Shown here one piece after another: positions 19,857-28,609 of a DNA stretch of 64,000 nt. Made by a program: the position numbers and the translations under genes. The DNA is from Rhodoferax ferrireducens T118 (GTDB lineage Bacteria; Pseudomonadota; Gammaproteobacteria; Burkholderiales; Burkholderiaceae_C): the NCBI RefSeq assembly GCF_000013605.1, contig NC_007908.1, forward strand, positions 3,038,001-3,102,000. The letters run 5' to 3'. Each line of letters starts with the position of its first letter. The first letter of the stretch is position 1. The notes under the pieces are model-generated. The model was not told the DNA's origin, searched no databases, and saw only the letters and a list, made by a program, of their open reading frames with translations.

Positions 19857-20384
19857 ATGTCCAGTACCTCCAACTTTGAAGTCCGGCCCGCCACCGTGCG
19901 CGATGCCAAAGCCATTGCCGAAATTCATGTCAGTGCCAGTCAGGCGGCTTTCAAGGCCCTGTTCCCGGGCGAAAAGGCGCCCGCCATGGCCATCGACAAG
20001 AGCCAGGCCTACTGGTGTGACGCCATTGAATTCAGCGAACCCCAAGTCTTTGTAGCGCTTGATGCGGGCCAAGTCGTCGGCTTCGTCGGTTTCGACCGTT
20101 CGCGTGACAAGGGCACACCGCCGACTACCGGTGAAATCTGGGCCATTTTTGCCGCCACTTCGCACTGGGGACAGGGCGTTGGGCTGGCGCTGTGGGACGC
20201 GGCACGCGAAGGTTTGCTGGAAGAAGGCTGTACCAAGGTCACGGTATGGATCCCTCTGGGTAACGAGCGCGCCTTGCACTTCCATGACCTGGCCGGCTTC
20301 AAACGTGAAATGACCAGCATCAAAACCGTGCCCGTGGGGGCGGTCAAGGTCGAAGAAATTCGCCTGAAACGCGATCTGAACTGA
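19857..20384 (+). CDS. GNAT family N-acetyltransferase
   Basis: 175 residues from the ATG at 19857; a TTG at 19836 is a weaker alternative. The N-terminus FEVRPATVRDAKAIAEIHVS is typical of GNAT beta1-alpha1. The acetyl-CoA-binding motif A is SHWGQGVGLALWDAAREGLL, and the last strands are FHDLAGFKREM. It transfers acetyl groups from acetyl-CoA to an unknown amine. Its stop is 12 bp from the convergent KAS III gene. Confidence 0.85.
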   Translation: MSSTSNFEVRPATVRDAKAIAEIHVSASQAAFKALFPGEKAPAMAIDKSQAYWCDAIEFSEPQVFVALDAGQVVGFVGFDRSRDKGTPPTTGEIWAIFAATSHWGQGVGLALWDAAREGLLEEGCTKVTVWIPLGNERALHFHDLAGFKREMTSIKTVPVGAVKVEEIRLKRDLN

Positions 20385-20396
20385 GGCGTTGCCTGA

Positions 20397-21515
20397 TCAA
20401 GTGCGGCGTAACACCACACTGCCAATCGAATAGCCGGCTCCAAAAGAGCAGATCACCCCTACATCGCCAGCCTGGATGTCGTCATGGTGCCGGTGAAAGG
20501 CAATGATCGAACCGGCTGAGGCGGTGTTGGCAAATTCATTCAGGATCACCGGCGCGTCATCCGGCGTCGCATCGCGCCCCAACAATCTGCGGCTAATCAA
20601 CTGGTTCATGGCCAGGTTGGCCTGATGCAGCCAAAAACGACGCACCGCATCGGGCGCCAGGCCAAGTGCCGCCAGGTGGCTGGTGATGTGCTCCACCGCC
20701 ATCGGACAAACTTCCTTGAAGACCTTGCGCCCCTCTTGGTAGAAAAGCAGATCACGGTCATCGGGGTTGCGGTCCTCGCTGCGCCACATATAGCCGGCAT
20801 TGTTGCGGATATTGTTGGAAAACGTGGTGAGCAAGCGGGTGCCCAGCACTTCAAAGGCACCCGCAGGGGCATTCTCCAGCCGCTCGATCAGGATGGCGGT
20901 GCAGACGTCACCAAAAATGAAATGGCAGTCGCGGTCCTTCCAGGCCAGATGCGATGAAGTAATCTCCGGGTCCACCACCAAAATGGCCCGGGCCGAGCCA
21001 GTTTTGACTGCGTTGACCGCCATCTCAATGGCAAAAGTGGCAGATGAACAAGCCACATTCATGTCGAAGCCGAAGCCCTGAATGCCCAACGCAGTCTGAA
21101 TTTCCACCGCCATGGCCGGGTAAGCACGCTGCATATTGGCGCAAGCACAAATCACGCCGTCAATATCTTCGGGCTGTCTACCGGCGCGGGCCAGCGCGTC
21201 GCGCGCTGCGGCCACACCAATTTCAGCCATTAACGAAATCTCGCTATCAGGGCGGACCTGCAAGCGCGGGCGCATGCGCTGCGGGTCAAGAATGCCGGAT
21301 TTTTCCATCACATAGCGTTGCTTGATGCCAGACGCTTTCTCAATGAACTCAATGCTGGACTGGGGAATTGGCTGGCGGGTTCCGGCGGCGATGGCAGCAG
21401 CATGTTCCTTGTTTTCCTGCGCTGCAAAACAATTGAAGGAGGCCACCAACTCTTCGTTGGTAATGACGTGCGGTGGAATATAGAGTCCGGTGCTACTGAT
21501 GGCGACACGATGCAT
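20397..21515 (-). CDS. beta-ketoacyl-ACP synthase III-like enzyme
   Basis: 372 residues, about 50 longer than standard FabH. The catalytic triad is visible: Cys156 in MNVACSSATFAIEM, His in RFWLHQANLAMNQL and Asn in NEFANTASAGSII. Extra sequence sits in the N-terminal third (EENKEHAAAIAAGTRQP-like, about residues 32-55). It condenses an acyl-CoA with malonyl-ACP or a related nucleophile. The extended form and isolated location resemble DarB-type synthases that make resorcinol/cyclohexanedione lipids, but no darA or darC partner is adjacent, so that is only a possibility. Housekeeping fatty acid synthesis genes are also absent nearby. Confidence 0.85.
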   Translation of the reverse strand: MHRVAISSTGLYIPPHVITNEELVASFNCFAAQENKEHAAAIAAGTRQPIPQSSIEFIEKASGIKQRYVMEKSGILDPQRMRPRLQVRPDSEISLMAEIGVAAARDALARAGRQPEDIDGVICACANMQRAYPAMAVEIQTALGIQGFGFDMNVACSSATFAIEMAVNAVKTGSARAILVVDPEITSSHLAWKDRDCHFIFGDVCTAILIERLENAPAGAFEVLGTRLLTTFSNNIRNNAGYMWRSEDRNPDDRDLLFYQEGRKVFKEVCPMAVEHITSHLAALGLAPDAVRRFWLHQANLAMNQLISRRLLGRDATPDDAPVILNEFANTASAGSIIAFHRHHDDIQAGDVGVICSFGAGYSIGSVVLRRT

Positions 21516-21668
21516 AACGTTTGTCCTGAAAGTACGAGGCTGGAGTAGTCCAATAAAACCGTGATTATCTGCGGAGTCACTTTTGGCCTACCCGCCGCTC
21601 ATATTCAGCCGCCATGCCGACTGGCCTCAGCCAGGAAAAGTCGCAAAGTCCGAAGACTTGAAAGCGGG

Positions 21669-22214
21669 CTACTGGTCAGGTGATTTGGTGAGCACCCAAA
21701 TGCACGCGGGGGGAAAATTTGCGAATACCCACTTGATCTGCTGCCACTTGAAGCCCGCAGGCGCTGTGAATGGAGCGCTCAGACCATAGGTGTACTGAAT
21801 AAGCTGTGAGCCAGGTGATGATTTCAGGAATGCCAGAAGGCTCTGCACTGTCAAGTGTTTGATAGCAGGCGGCAAGGACCGAAATGGCAAGCTGGAGACG
21901 ACCGCCACTGACCCGGATTGCCGATAATTATCGAGCGCGCGGTGTGCCGTCGAATGCAAGACTTTCAGATTTGGATATCGCTTCTTTAAAGAAACCGCCA
22001 ACTTTTTTTGCAGCTCGACTATTTGAAGTTTATCTTCATTGACCACCCTGGAAAGGGCTTGCGTGACTGCGCCGGTGCCCGCGCCAAGCTCCAGAACGTT
22101 CTCTGAGTTTTTCGCCAAATTGGCAAGCTCTCGCGCAAGACGAGCGGAAGAGGGAGCCAGCGCGCCCGTTGTGCGCGGGTCCTTCAGCATTCGAAAGAGA
22201 AATGAATAGGGCAT
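21669..22214 (-). CDS. class I SAM-dependent methyltransferase (phospholipid N-methyltransferase-like)
   Basis: 181 residues from the ATG at 22214; a TTG at 22247 is possible. The SAM-binding motif I is ENVLELGAGTGAVTQALSR, followed by IVELQKKLAVSLKKRYPNLK. The N-terminus SFLFRMLKDPRTTGALAPSS strongly resembles proteins annotated as phospholipid N-methyltransferase PmtA or KsgA-like. The likely substrate is phosphatidylethanolamine or rRNA, not resolved from sequence. Confidence 0.78.
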   Translation of the reverse strand: MPYSFLFRMLKDPRTTGALAPSSARLARELANLAKNSENVLELGAGTGAVTQALSRVVNEDKLQIVELQKKLAVSLKKRYPNLKVLHSTAHRALDNYRQSGSVAVVSSLPFRSLPPAIKHLTVQSLLAFLKSSPGSQLIQYTYGLSAPFTAPAGFKWQQIKWVFANFPPACIWVLTKSPDQ

Positions 22215-22455
22215 TGTGAGGCTTGAGGCAGGCTGAATTCGTCGCAATCAGGGGTCAGACGCACCGGCAGAAACATGCTCAGACATCCGCCGGAAACTCA
22301 TCGCCGATAGTCATCTAGCCAGTCTTTCAGTTCGTTGACTATAGTCAACTGCCAGTCATTCACCGGTGGGCCAGGTGCGCTGGCCAGCGCACGGCCATCA
22401 ACAGCGACAATAATCCTGCACCCAATTACAACGCGCCCCGAGAAGGATCAAACCC

Positions 22456-23391
22456 ATGGCAACTAGCCTGCTCGCACTGCTTGATGACATTGCCGGCCTA
22501 CTGGATGACGTATCCGCATTGACCCAGGTGGCTGCCAAGAAAACAGCCGGGGTGCTGGGAGATGATCTGGCCCTGAATGCGCAGCAGGTCGCCGGTGTCA
22601 AAGCCGAGCGCGAACTGCCGGTGGTCTGGGCGGTGTTCAAAGGCTCATTGATCAACAAAACCATCTTGGTGCCCGCAGCCCTGGCCTTGAGTGCGCTGGC
22701 GCCGTGGGCGGTGACACCGCTACTGATGCTGGGCGGCGCCTTTTTATGCTTTGAAGGGTTTGAAAAACTGGCCCACAAGTTCTTGCAAAGCCCTGCTGAG
22801 ACCGCAGCGCAACATGCCAAGCTGATGCAGGCGCTGGCAGATCCGTCGCTTGATCTGGCGGTACTGGAAAAAGAAAAAATCAAGGGTGCAGTGCGTACCG
22901 ATTTCATTTTGTCGACCGAGATCATTGTCATCACGCTTGGTACGGTGCAATCGAGTCCGCTCCTCACCCAGATCAGCGTGCTGAGTGGCATCGCCGTGCT
23001 GATGACGATCGGCGTCTATGGTCTGGTGGCGGGCATTGTGAAACTCGATGATGGCGGGCTCTACCTCAGCCAGCAAACCGGTGCCGGCGTAGCCGCGCGC
23101 CTGCAGCGCAGTCTGGGGCGCAGCATTCTTGGCGCGGCGCCCTATTTGATGAAGGGGCTGTCGGTAGCGGGCACCGCCGCCATGTTTCTGGTGGGGGGTG
23201 GGATCCTGATCCACGGCACGCCAGGGGCTGGCAGCTTGATTGAGCACTGGAGCCTGGTCGCGGGCGCGGCACTGCAACCCGTGGCCGCTTTGACGCTGAA
23301 TGCGCTGGGGGGCGTTCTGGCTGGGGCGGTGGTACTGGGCAGCGTGTCCCTGGTGAAACGACTCAAGCAGCGATTTATTAAAACGATTTAG
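22456..23391 (+). CDS. DUF808 family inner membrane protein (YedI-like)
   Basis: 311 residues. The N-terminal MATSLLALLDDIAGLLDDVS and KTAGVLGDDLALNAQQVAG are diagnostic of DUF808. Several hydrophobic helices follow (near residues 68-100, 150-200, 225-250 and 275-300). The protein has no assigned function. Its stop overlaps the first base of a dispersed repeat copy, and the HD-GYP gene follows on the same strand. Confidence 0.88.
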   Translation: MATSLLALLDDIAGLLDDVSALTQVAAKKTAGVLGDDLALNAQQVAGVKAERELPVVWAVFKGSLINKTILVPAALALSALAPWAVTPLLMLGGAFLCFEGFEKLAHKFLQSPAETAAQHAKLMQALADPSLDLAVLEKEKIKGAVRTDFILSTEIIVITLGTVQSSPLLTQISVLSGIAVLMTIGVYGLVAGIVKLDDGGLYLSQQTGAGVAARLQRSLGRSILGAAPYLMKGLSVAGTAAMFLVGGGILIHGTPGAGSLIEHWSLVAGAALQPVAALTLNALGGVLAGAVVLGSVSLVKRLKQRFIKTI

Positions 23392-23440
23392 GCCTCTAGC
23401 CCTTATGGAATAAGCACTGGCAGCTATAAAAATAATACTG
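23391..23440 (+). repeat. dispersed AT-rich repeat, copy 2
   Basis: It starts GGCCTCTAGCCCTTATGG and continues to GCAGCTATAAAAATAATA. Exactly 24 nt separate GGCCT from GCAGCTA, as in the copies at 27459 (inverted) and 33336. It begins at the last base of the DUF808 stop. Confidence 0.75.
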
Positions 23441-23534
23441 AATTTTCTGTACACACTGAGCCCAGAGGTTTATGATTTCGCTCGGGCGTCTGATGAGTAC
23501 GCCGGGTGTCAACAGGAGGACATTGATTTTGAAA

Positions 23535-24701
23535 ATGTTGCGACTGCCTCGCTCTAAAGTGCAGATCGGCACACCCCTGCCCTGGAGTGTGCGCGATGAG
23601 CAGGGCACATTGTTGCTCTCGAAGGGGCATCTGGTTGAGAGCGAGCATCTGCTGGACCAATTGCTCCTGCGCGGTGCCTACGTGGATGCCGAAGAAGCCC
23701 GAGCAGTCGCGCTGGCGGACGCCCCGCAGCGGCCCAAGACGCCTGTGCCGCCGCCCAATATTTTTGGCTTATGGGACAAAACCACGGATGATTTAAAAAA
23801 ACTGCTGGTCAGCGTGACACACCAGGACGACTTCCCTGGCCGCATCGAGCAGTTTGCGCGCCACCTGCTGGAACTGGTTGACTGCAACGCGGACATCGCC
23901 ATTTATCGATGCGTGCGCCAAGACAACGCCCAGCATTTCTATTTTGGCTATACCCATGCCGTTTATACCGCCATGCTGTGCATTTTGATGGCCCGCCATT
24001 TGAAATGGTCCGAGACCCGTTTGATGAGCCTGGTGAAGGCGGCGCTCACCATGAACCAGCCCATTCTTGATTTACAGGGGCAAATGGCGGGACAGGATGT
24101 CCCCATGAAAGACAAACAACGGGCTGCCATTCACACCCATCCGACCCAATGCGTTGAATGGCTTCAAAAAGCCGGGGTCACAGATGCCGACTGGCTGACT
24201 GCCATTGCGCAACATCATGAGCGAGCGGATGGAACCGGCTACCCGCTGGGCTCTACCGAGGTCTGCGAGATGGCGGTCGCACTGCGCGTGGCAGATACCT
24301 TCACATCAAGAATAAGTCCGCGTGTCATGCGTCCGGCGCTGTCGCCTCAGGAGGCAGTACGGCAACTGTATCAAGAGGACAAAGGTGGTCCTCTGTCAAC
24401 GGCAGTCATCAAGGAGTTGGGCATTTATCCGCCCGGTGATTTCGTGAAACTTGCCTCCGGGGAACTCGGCATCGTGGTGCAACGCACGGCCAACGCGCGA
24501 GCGCCCATTGTGGCCTCCATCACCGACACGGCCGGTCGCCCGGTACCGCATACCGTGCGCCATGACACGGCGCAACCTGAATTCGCGATCAAAGCCACCG
24601 CGTCTGACAAAGTCATGCTGATGCGTTTGCCGCCCGAGCGGCTATTCGGGTTTTCATTGGCACCGCAGGCGCCGGTGGTGCGGCCCAAACCGGTGCATTA
24701 G
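23535..24701 (+). CDS. HD-GYP-like protein lacking the HD metal pair
   Basis: 388 residues from the ATG at 23535. AGGAGGA at 23514-23520 would also fit an in-frame TTG at 23529, so the start is uncertain by two codons. The GYP part is intact (AQHHERADGTGYP, about residues 225-237), then LRVADTFTSRISPR. Where active members have LLHDIGK, this protein has KAALTMNQPILDL, so the HD pair is replaced. An upstream His (GYTHAVYT) and IHTHP remain. A cyclic-di-GMP binding or regulatory role without phosphodiesterase activity is therefore likely. The N-terminal 90 residues (IGTPLPWSVRDEQGTLLLSK) resemble the small domain often found before HD-GYP. Confidence 0.8.
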   Translation: MLRLPRSKVQIGTPLPWSVRDEQGTLLLSKGHLVESEHLLDQLLLRGAYVDAEEARAVALADAPQRPKTPVPPPNIFGLWDKTTDDLKKLLVSVTHQDDFPGRIEQFARHLLELVDCNADIAIYRCVRQDNAQHFYFGYTHAVYTAMLCILMARHLKWSETRLMSLVKAALTMNQPILDLQGQMAGQDVPMKDKQRAAIHTHPTQCVEWLQKAGVTDADWLTAIAQHHERADGTGYPLGSTEVCEMAVALRVADTFTSRISPRVMRPALSPQEAVRQLYQEDKGGPLSTAVIKELGIYPPGDFVKLASGELGIVVQRTANARAPIVASITDTAGRPVPHTVRHDTAQPEFAIKATASDKVMLMRLPPERLFGFSLAPQAPVVRPKPVH

Positions 24702-24749
24702 CGCAGGTGCTCATGATGGCAAGAGCGGCCATGGATGCAAGCCGCCGGA

Positions 24750-25220
24750 TCAGACCTCGCCACCAAAACGTTTGCTCAGGTTGGCAACCCACTGGTCGGT
24801 CATTTTTTCAAATTCCGACTTGACGAGCGGTGTAATCACCATTTTCAACAAGCCCGGCACGGGCAGCGTGAGTTCGCCCGTGAGACTCAAGACAATCTTG
24901 GTTGACTTTTTCTTGTCGGTCAATTTCCAGCCGCCCTCGATCAAACCGTTGCCTTCGCCCTTGACGGGCGTCCAGTTGATCGTGCCTTTGGCTCGGTTGG
25001 ACGCGTATTTGCAGGCAAAAATGGTTTGCAGGTGGAACTGCGCGATGCCAATTTTTTCAAATTCCCAGCGAAAAGTATCCTTGCCAAGGTCCACCAGTTT
25101 GTCCACCTTGGGGTAGTGGCTGGCTGCGACAGGGATGTCAGACAACACGTCAAAGACCTCTTTGATACCGGCTTTCACTTCAAACTCGTAGCCAAGATCG
25201 ACATTTACGTTAATGGTCAT
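24750..25220 (-). CDS. SRPBCC/CoxG-like lipid-binding fold protein
   Basis: 156 residues from the ATG at 25220 (a TTG at 25235 is an alternative). The layout fits the START/Bet v1-like fold: N-terminal strand INVNVDLGYEFEVKAGIKEV, helix FDVLSDIPVAASHYP, central strands and a long C-terminal helix VKSEFEKMTDQWVANLSKRF. Such proteins bind hydrophobic ligands; CoxG-like members also anchor proteins to the membrane. No ligand can be named. It is followed on the same strand direction by no partner within 40 bp. Confidence 0.65.
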   Translation of the reverse strand: MTINVNVDLGYEFEVKAGIKEVFDVLSDIPVAASHYPKVDKLVDLGKDTFRWEFEKIGIAQFHLQTIFACKYASNRAKGTINWTPVKGEGNGLIEGGWKLTDKKKSTKIVLSLTGELTLPVPGLLKMVITPLVKSEFEKMTDQWVANLSKRFGGEV

Positions 25221-25280
25221 GGAAAACTCGCTCAATGGTTGATGGAGAGTTGCGGACAGCGCAATGTGTAGAGTCCGACT

Positions 25281-25688
25281 TCAAAGACCCAGCGCGGCAA
25301 TGCCCGCCCGGGCGATCTGAGCATCTTCGCTGGATTTCACACCACTGACACCGACCGCCCCCAGGCACTGACCGTCTTTCATCACCGGGACCCCCCCCTC
25401 CAGCAAACCCTTGACCTCAGGCGCACTTAAAAAAGAGGCTCGTCCACCATTCACAATGTCTTCATAGACTTTGCTTTCGCGCCGGCCCAGGGCCGCCGTG
25501 TGCGCCTTGGCGGGTGCAATATGGGCGGAAATGGCAGCGGCACCATCCAGGCGCTGCAACCACAACAAGTGACCGCCATCGTCAACGATGGCAATGGACA
25601 CGGCCCAGCTATTTTTCAGGGCTTCGGCTTCCGCCGCGGCCGCGATGGTCTTGACATCAGCCAGTTCGAGAATGAGTTTGGTTTTCAT
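25281..25688 (-). CDS. GlcG/HbpS family heme-binding protein
   Basis: 135 residues, the family's usual length. Features are ILELADVKTIAAAAEAEALK, the strand VSIAIVDDGGHLLWLQRLDG, KAHTAALGRRESKVYED and the C-terminal CLGAVGVSGVKSSEDAQIA. HbpS binds heme and is linked to redox sensing, and GlcG sits in glycolate operons. Neither role is supported by neighbours here, since no glc genes are seen. Confidence 0.85.
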   Translation of the reverse strand: MKTKLILELADVKTIAAAAEAEALKNSWAVSIAIVDDGGHLLWLQRLDGAAAISAHIAPAKAHTAALGRRESKVYEDIVNGGRASFLSAPEVKGLLEGGVPVMKDGQCLGAVGVSGVKSSEDAQIARAGIAALGL

Positions 25689-25873
25689 GGGTTAAAGAAT
25701 TTTGATTGCACAGGCCTCAAGCATAGCGGCTGCCCCTTACCGCGTGGAGGTGTCCAAGCGACAAGTATCCTTACAGGCTGTAGGCGCCCGGCCCAAATAA
25801 TTGGGGCGGCGGCGCTGACTGACCCTAAAATGAACTTGTTTAGGTACGGTTCAGACCACAAAGGAGCTTGACG

Positions 25874-26569
25874 ATGACTGACAGTGTTCAATCAATTAAC
25901 CGCAGCTATGGCTATGCGGCCTCAGCCGAGCAGCGCAACAAAGTGCTGCGCAACACCTACTGGCTACTGGCCCTGAGCCTGGTGCCCACGGTGTTGGGTG
26001 CCTGGTTGGGCGTGGCCACCGGCATCACGCGCTCGCTGAGCGGCGGCCTGGGTATGGTTGTGTTTCTGGGCGGCGCCTTTGGCTTCATGTACGCCATTGA
26101 GAAAACCAAGAATTCGGCCGCCGGGGTGCCGGTGCTGCTGGGTTTCACCTTCTTCATGGGCTTGATGCTGTCGCGCATGATTGGCATGGTGCTGGGTTTC
26201 AAGAATGGCCCGGAGCTGATCATGACCGCCTTTGGTGGCACGGCGGGCGTGTTTTTTGTCATGGCCAGCCTGTCCAGCGTCATCAAGCGTGACCTTTCCG
26301 GCATGGGCAAGTGGCTTTTTGTAGGTGCCATGGCGGTGATGGTTGGCGGCATCATCAACGTGTTTGTCGGATCCACGGCGGCCATGATGGCGATCTCGGT
26401 GGCAGTCATCGGTATTTTCAGTGCCTACATGCTGTATGACTTGAAGCGCATCGTCGACGGCGGCGAAACCAACTACATCAGCGCCACATTGGCCTTGTAC
26501 CTGGACATCATCAATGTGTTCCAGGCGCTACTCGCCCTGCTGGGTATCGCGGGCGGTGAGCGAGATTAA
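25874..26569 (+). CDS. Bax inhibitor-1 / YccA family membrane protein
   Basis: 231 residues from the ATG at 25874, placed 8 bp after AAGGAG; a TTG six bases earlier is not needed. About seven hydrophobic helices are visible, ending in the motif YLDIINVFQALLALLGIAGG typical of the family. E. coli YccA modulates FtsH proteolysis, and other members conduct calcium or protons. A rho-independent terminator follows immediately. Confidence 0.9.
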   Translation: MTDSVQSINRSYGYAASAEQRNKVLRNTYWLLALSLVPTVLGAWLGVATGITRSLSGGLGMVVFLGGAFGFMYAIEKTKNSAAGVPVLLGFTFFMGLMLSRMIGMVLGFKNGPELIMTAFGGTAGVFFVMASLSSVIKRDLSGMGKWLFVGAMAVMVGGIINVFVGSTAAMMAISVAVIGIFSAYMLYDLKRIVDGGETNYISATLALYLDIINVFQALLALLGIAGGERD

Positions 26570-26587
26570 GACCGCTCTGCTTCCAGA

Positions 26588-26614
26588 AAAAAAGACCCTT
26601 TCCGGGTCTTTTTT
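26588..26614 (+). terminator. rho-independent terminator after the Bax-inhibitor gene
   Basis: Stem AAAAAGACCC, loop TTTCC, stem GGGTCTTTTT. A poly-T run follows, and the poly-A before the stem would allow function in both directions. Confidence 0.9.
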
Positions 26615-26689
26615 CTTGATGGCGTCAACAGATAACTTCAGTGCAACACAAAATTGACCGATAAAGAGACTATCTTTCTGTCACACACC

Positions 26690-27085
26690 ATGAACGTACG
26701 CCTGCTCATCACAACGGTCACCCTGCTGCTGGCGGGCTGCGTCATCCCTGGCATGGAGCCGGACCCGAGAATCGCCCAGCGCGAAGCGGAGGCAAAGGCG
26801 ATTGGCGGCGCCTGCCGATATGGGCTGCGCGGCATTGAAGACTGTTACAGCCTGAATGAAGAAGCGTCCAAAGCGGCCATCTTTGACGGCTGGAAAGACA
26901 TGGACCAGTACATGCGTGAGAACAAAATTGAGGGCATTCGCGCCGCAGTCGCGAAGGTGGAACCGGTCGAGGTCATTCTGGACAACAAGAGCGCAAAGAC
27001 CGATATCGCCGATAAAGAAGCGCCGCCAAAATTGACCCATAAGCCCGCGGCGGCGGCAACAGCTGCAATCGCAGCAGCTCACTGA
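26690..27085 (+). CDS. putative lipoprotein
   Basis: 131 residues from the ATG at 26690; the in-frame start at 26654 lacks a signal-like N-terminus. The lipobox LLLAGC with Cys at about residue 17 follows a hydrophobic stretch. The mature part has Cys residues in GGACRYGLRGIEDCYSL that may form a disulfide, then a helical segment and an Ala-rich tail. No family is recognised. It probably sits in the inner or outer membrane facing the periplasm. Confidence 0.75.
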   Translation: MNVRLLITTVTLLLAGCVIPGMEPDPRIAQREAEAKAIGGACRYGLRGIEDCYSLNEEASKAAIFDGWKDMDQYMRENKIEGIRAAVAKVEPVEVILDNKSAKTDIADKEAPPKLTHKPAAAATAAIAAAH

Positions 27086-27108
27086 TTTTTCCCGATTGGC
27101 CCTTGCGT

Positions 27109-28542
27109 TCAAACTTCCAGGTCAAACACCGCCATGCTCTCCACATGCGCCGTGTGAGGAAACATGTTCACCACGCCCGCAAAAGAACAGCGATAACCCG
27201 CCTGATGCACCAGCAGATCAGCATCGCGCGCCAGCGTAGACGGGTTGCAACTGACATAGACAATGCGTTTCGGAGGCATCCAACCCACGGCTCCGACGAT
27301 GGGTGGATGACCGATGGGGTCCAGCTTTTGTTGATGCAGTTCAGCCAGCGCCTGCACCAGGGAAACAGCGCCCTCGCGCGGCGGATCCACCAGCCATTTG
27401 TCAGCTGCACCGTCCTGGATCAGTAATTCAGGCGTCATTTCGAACAAATTTCTCGCTACAAAGTTAGTAGCTGCAAGCGACTTATTGACGGGGGCTAGAG
27501 CCTGATTTAGCTTAAAATTTTGACGCGATCGCGCGACCAGTGCCTCACTGCCCTCCACCCCCAGCACCTCACGCGCCTGCGTCGCAATCGGCAATGTGAA
27601 ATTGCCCAGGCCACAGAACCAGTCAATCACCCGTTCATGCCTTTTTGCATCCAGCAGTCGCAGCGCGCGCGACACCAACACCCGGTTGATATGCGGATTG
27701 ACCTGCGTGAAGTCGGTCGGTTTGAACGGCATGTGAATACCGAACTCCGGCAGGTCATAGCTCAACGCCTGGCCGCCCTCATCAAGCAGATGTGCTGTCT
27801 CGGGCCCGTTGGGTTGCAACCACCACTGCACCCCGGCATGCTGGGCGGCAAAGCCGCGCAGCAGCGCCAAATCGCCATGAGTCAAGGGCTCCATGTGGCG
27901 CAGCACCAGCGCTGTGACACTGTCGCCACAGGCGAGTTCGATCTGGGGACAGGTCTCCATCGCCTCCATCGCGCTTATCAATGCCCTCAGCGGCAGCAGC
28001 AGGTCGCTCACATGCGGCGGCAACACCGGGCACTCTTTCATGTCGGCCACATAGCCGCTTTTGCGCTCGTGAAAACCGATCAGCAGCTCGCCCTTTTTAC
28101 GCACATAACGCACCGACAACCGGGCCCGGTAGCGGTAACCCCAGGCCGGGCCTTCAATCGGCCGCAAAATGGTGTCCGCCTTCACTTTGCCCAGGTGCCA
28201 CAGGTTGTCCTCCAGCACGCGCTGCTTGACCGCCACCTGGGCGCCAACGTGCAGATGCTGCATCTTGCAGCCGCCGCAAGCACCTTCATGCAGACCAAAA
28301 TGGGGGCAACCCGGCTGCACGCGCTGCGAGGACTCGCGGTGAATCGCGGTCACGACGCCCTGCTCCCAGTTGTTTTTCTTGCGGTGCACATTGGCGCTCA
28401 CCAGCTCAAACGGTAACGCACCCTTGATGAACACCACTTTGCCGTCGGCACGGTGAGCTACACCCTGTGCCTCCAGATCAAGTGATTCAACCAGCAGCCA
28501 GTCGGGCGGAAAATTCTCGGTTTTATGCATGTCGTCGGTCAT
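27109..28542 (-). CDS. rlmD: 23S rRNA (uracil-5-)-methyltransferase RlmD
   Basis: 477 residues. A TRAM-like N-terminus is followed by the iron-sulfur cysteines in [19 protein letters not shown] and CPVLPP. The SAM motif is [14 protein letters not shown], and the catalytic Cys is in [13 protein letters not shown]. It methylates a specific 23S uracil (U1939 in E. coli). Residues about 347-361, between the SRQNFKLN region and [12 protein letters not shown], are encoded by a minus-strand copy of the dispersed repeat. The reading frame stays open. rpoS lies 67 bp upstream on the same strand. Confidence 0.93.
   Translation of the reverse strand: MTDDMHKTENFPPDWLLVESLDLEAQGVAHRADGKVVFIKGALPFELVSANVHRKKNNWEQGVVTAIHRESSQRVQPGCPHFGLHEGACGGCKMQHLHVGAQVAVKQRVLEDNLWHLGKVKADTILRPIEGPAWGYRYRARLSVRYVRKKGELLIGFHERKSGYVADMKECPVLPPHVSDLLLPLRALISAMEAMETCPQIELACGDSVTALVLRHMEPLTHGDLALLRGFAAQHAGVQWWLQPNGPETAHLLDEGGQALSYDLPEFGIHMPFKPTDFTQVNPHINRVLVSRALRLLDAKRHERVIDWFCGLGNFTLPIATQAREVLGVEGSEALVARSRQNFKLNQALAPVNKSLAATNFVARNLFEMTPELLIQDGAADKWLVDPPREGAVSLVQALAELHQQKLDPIGHPPIVGAVGWMPPKRIVYVSCNPSTLARDADLLVHQAGYRCSFAGVVNMFPHTAHVESMAVFDLEV
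27459..27503 (-). repeat. dispersed AT-rich repeat, copy inside rlmD
   Basis: TAGCTGC and AGCCTG are separated by exactly 24 nt, the same spacing as intergenic copies, with GGGGGCTAGAG as the conserved block. It is read in frame in rlmD and encodes [17 protein letters not shown] residues. Confidence 0.65.
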
Positions 28543-28609
28543 GGCGCTATTGTCTCAGGCACCGGATCACCCCAAAACAATTTGAGCACCGCAGAACGGA
28601 TCAGCAAAC

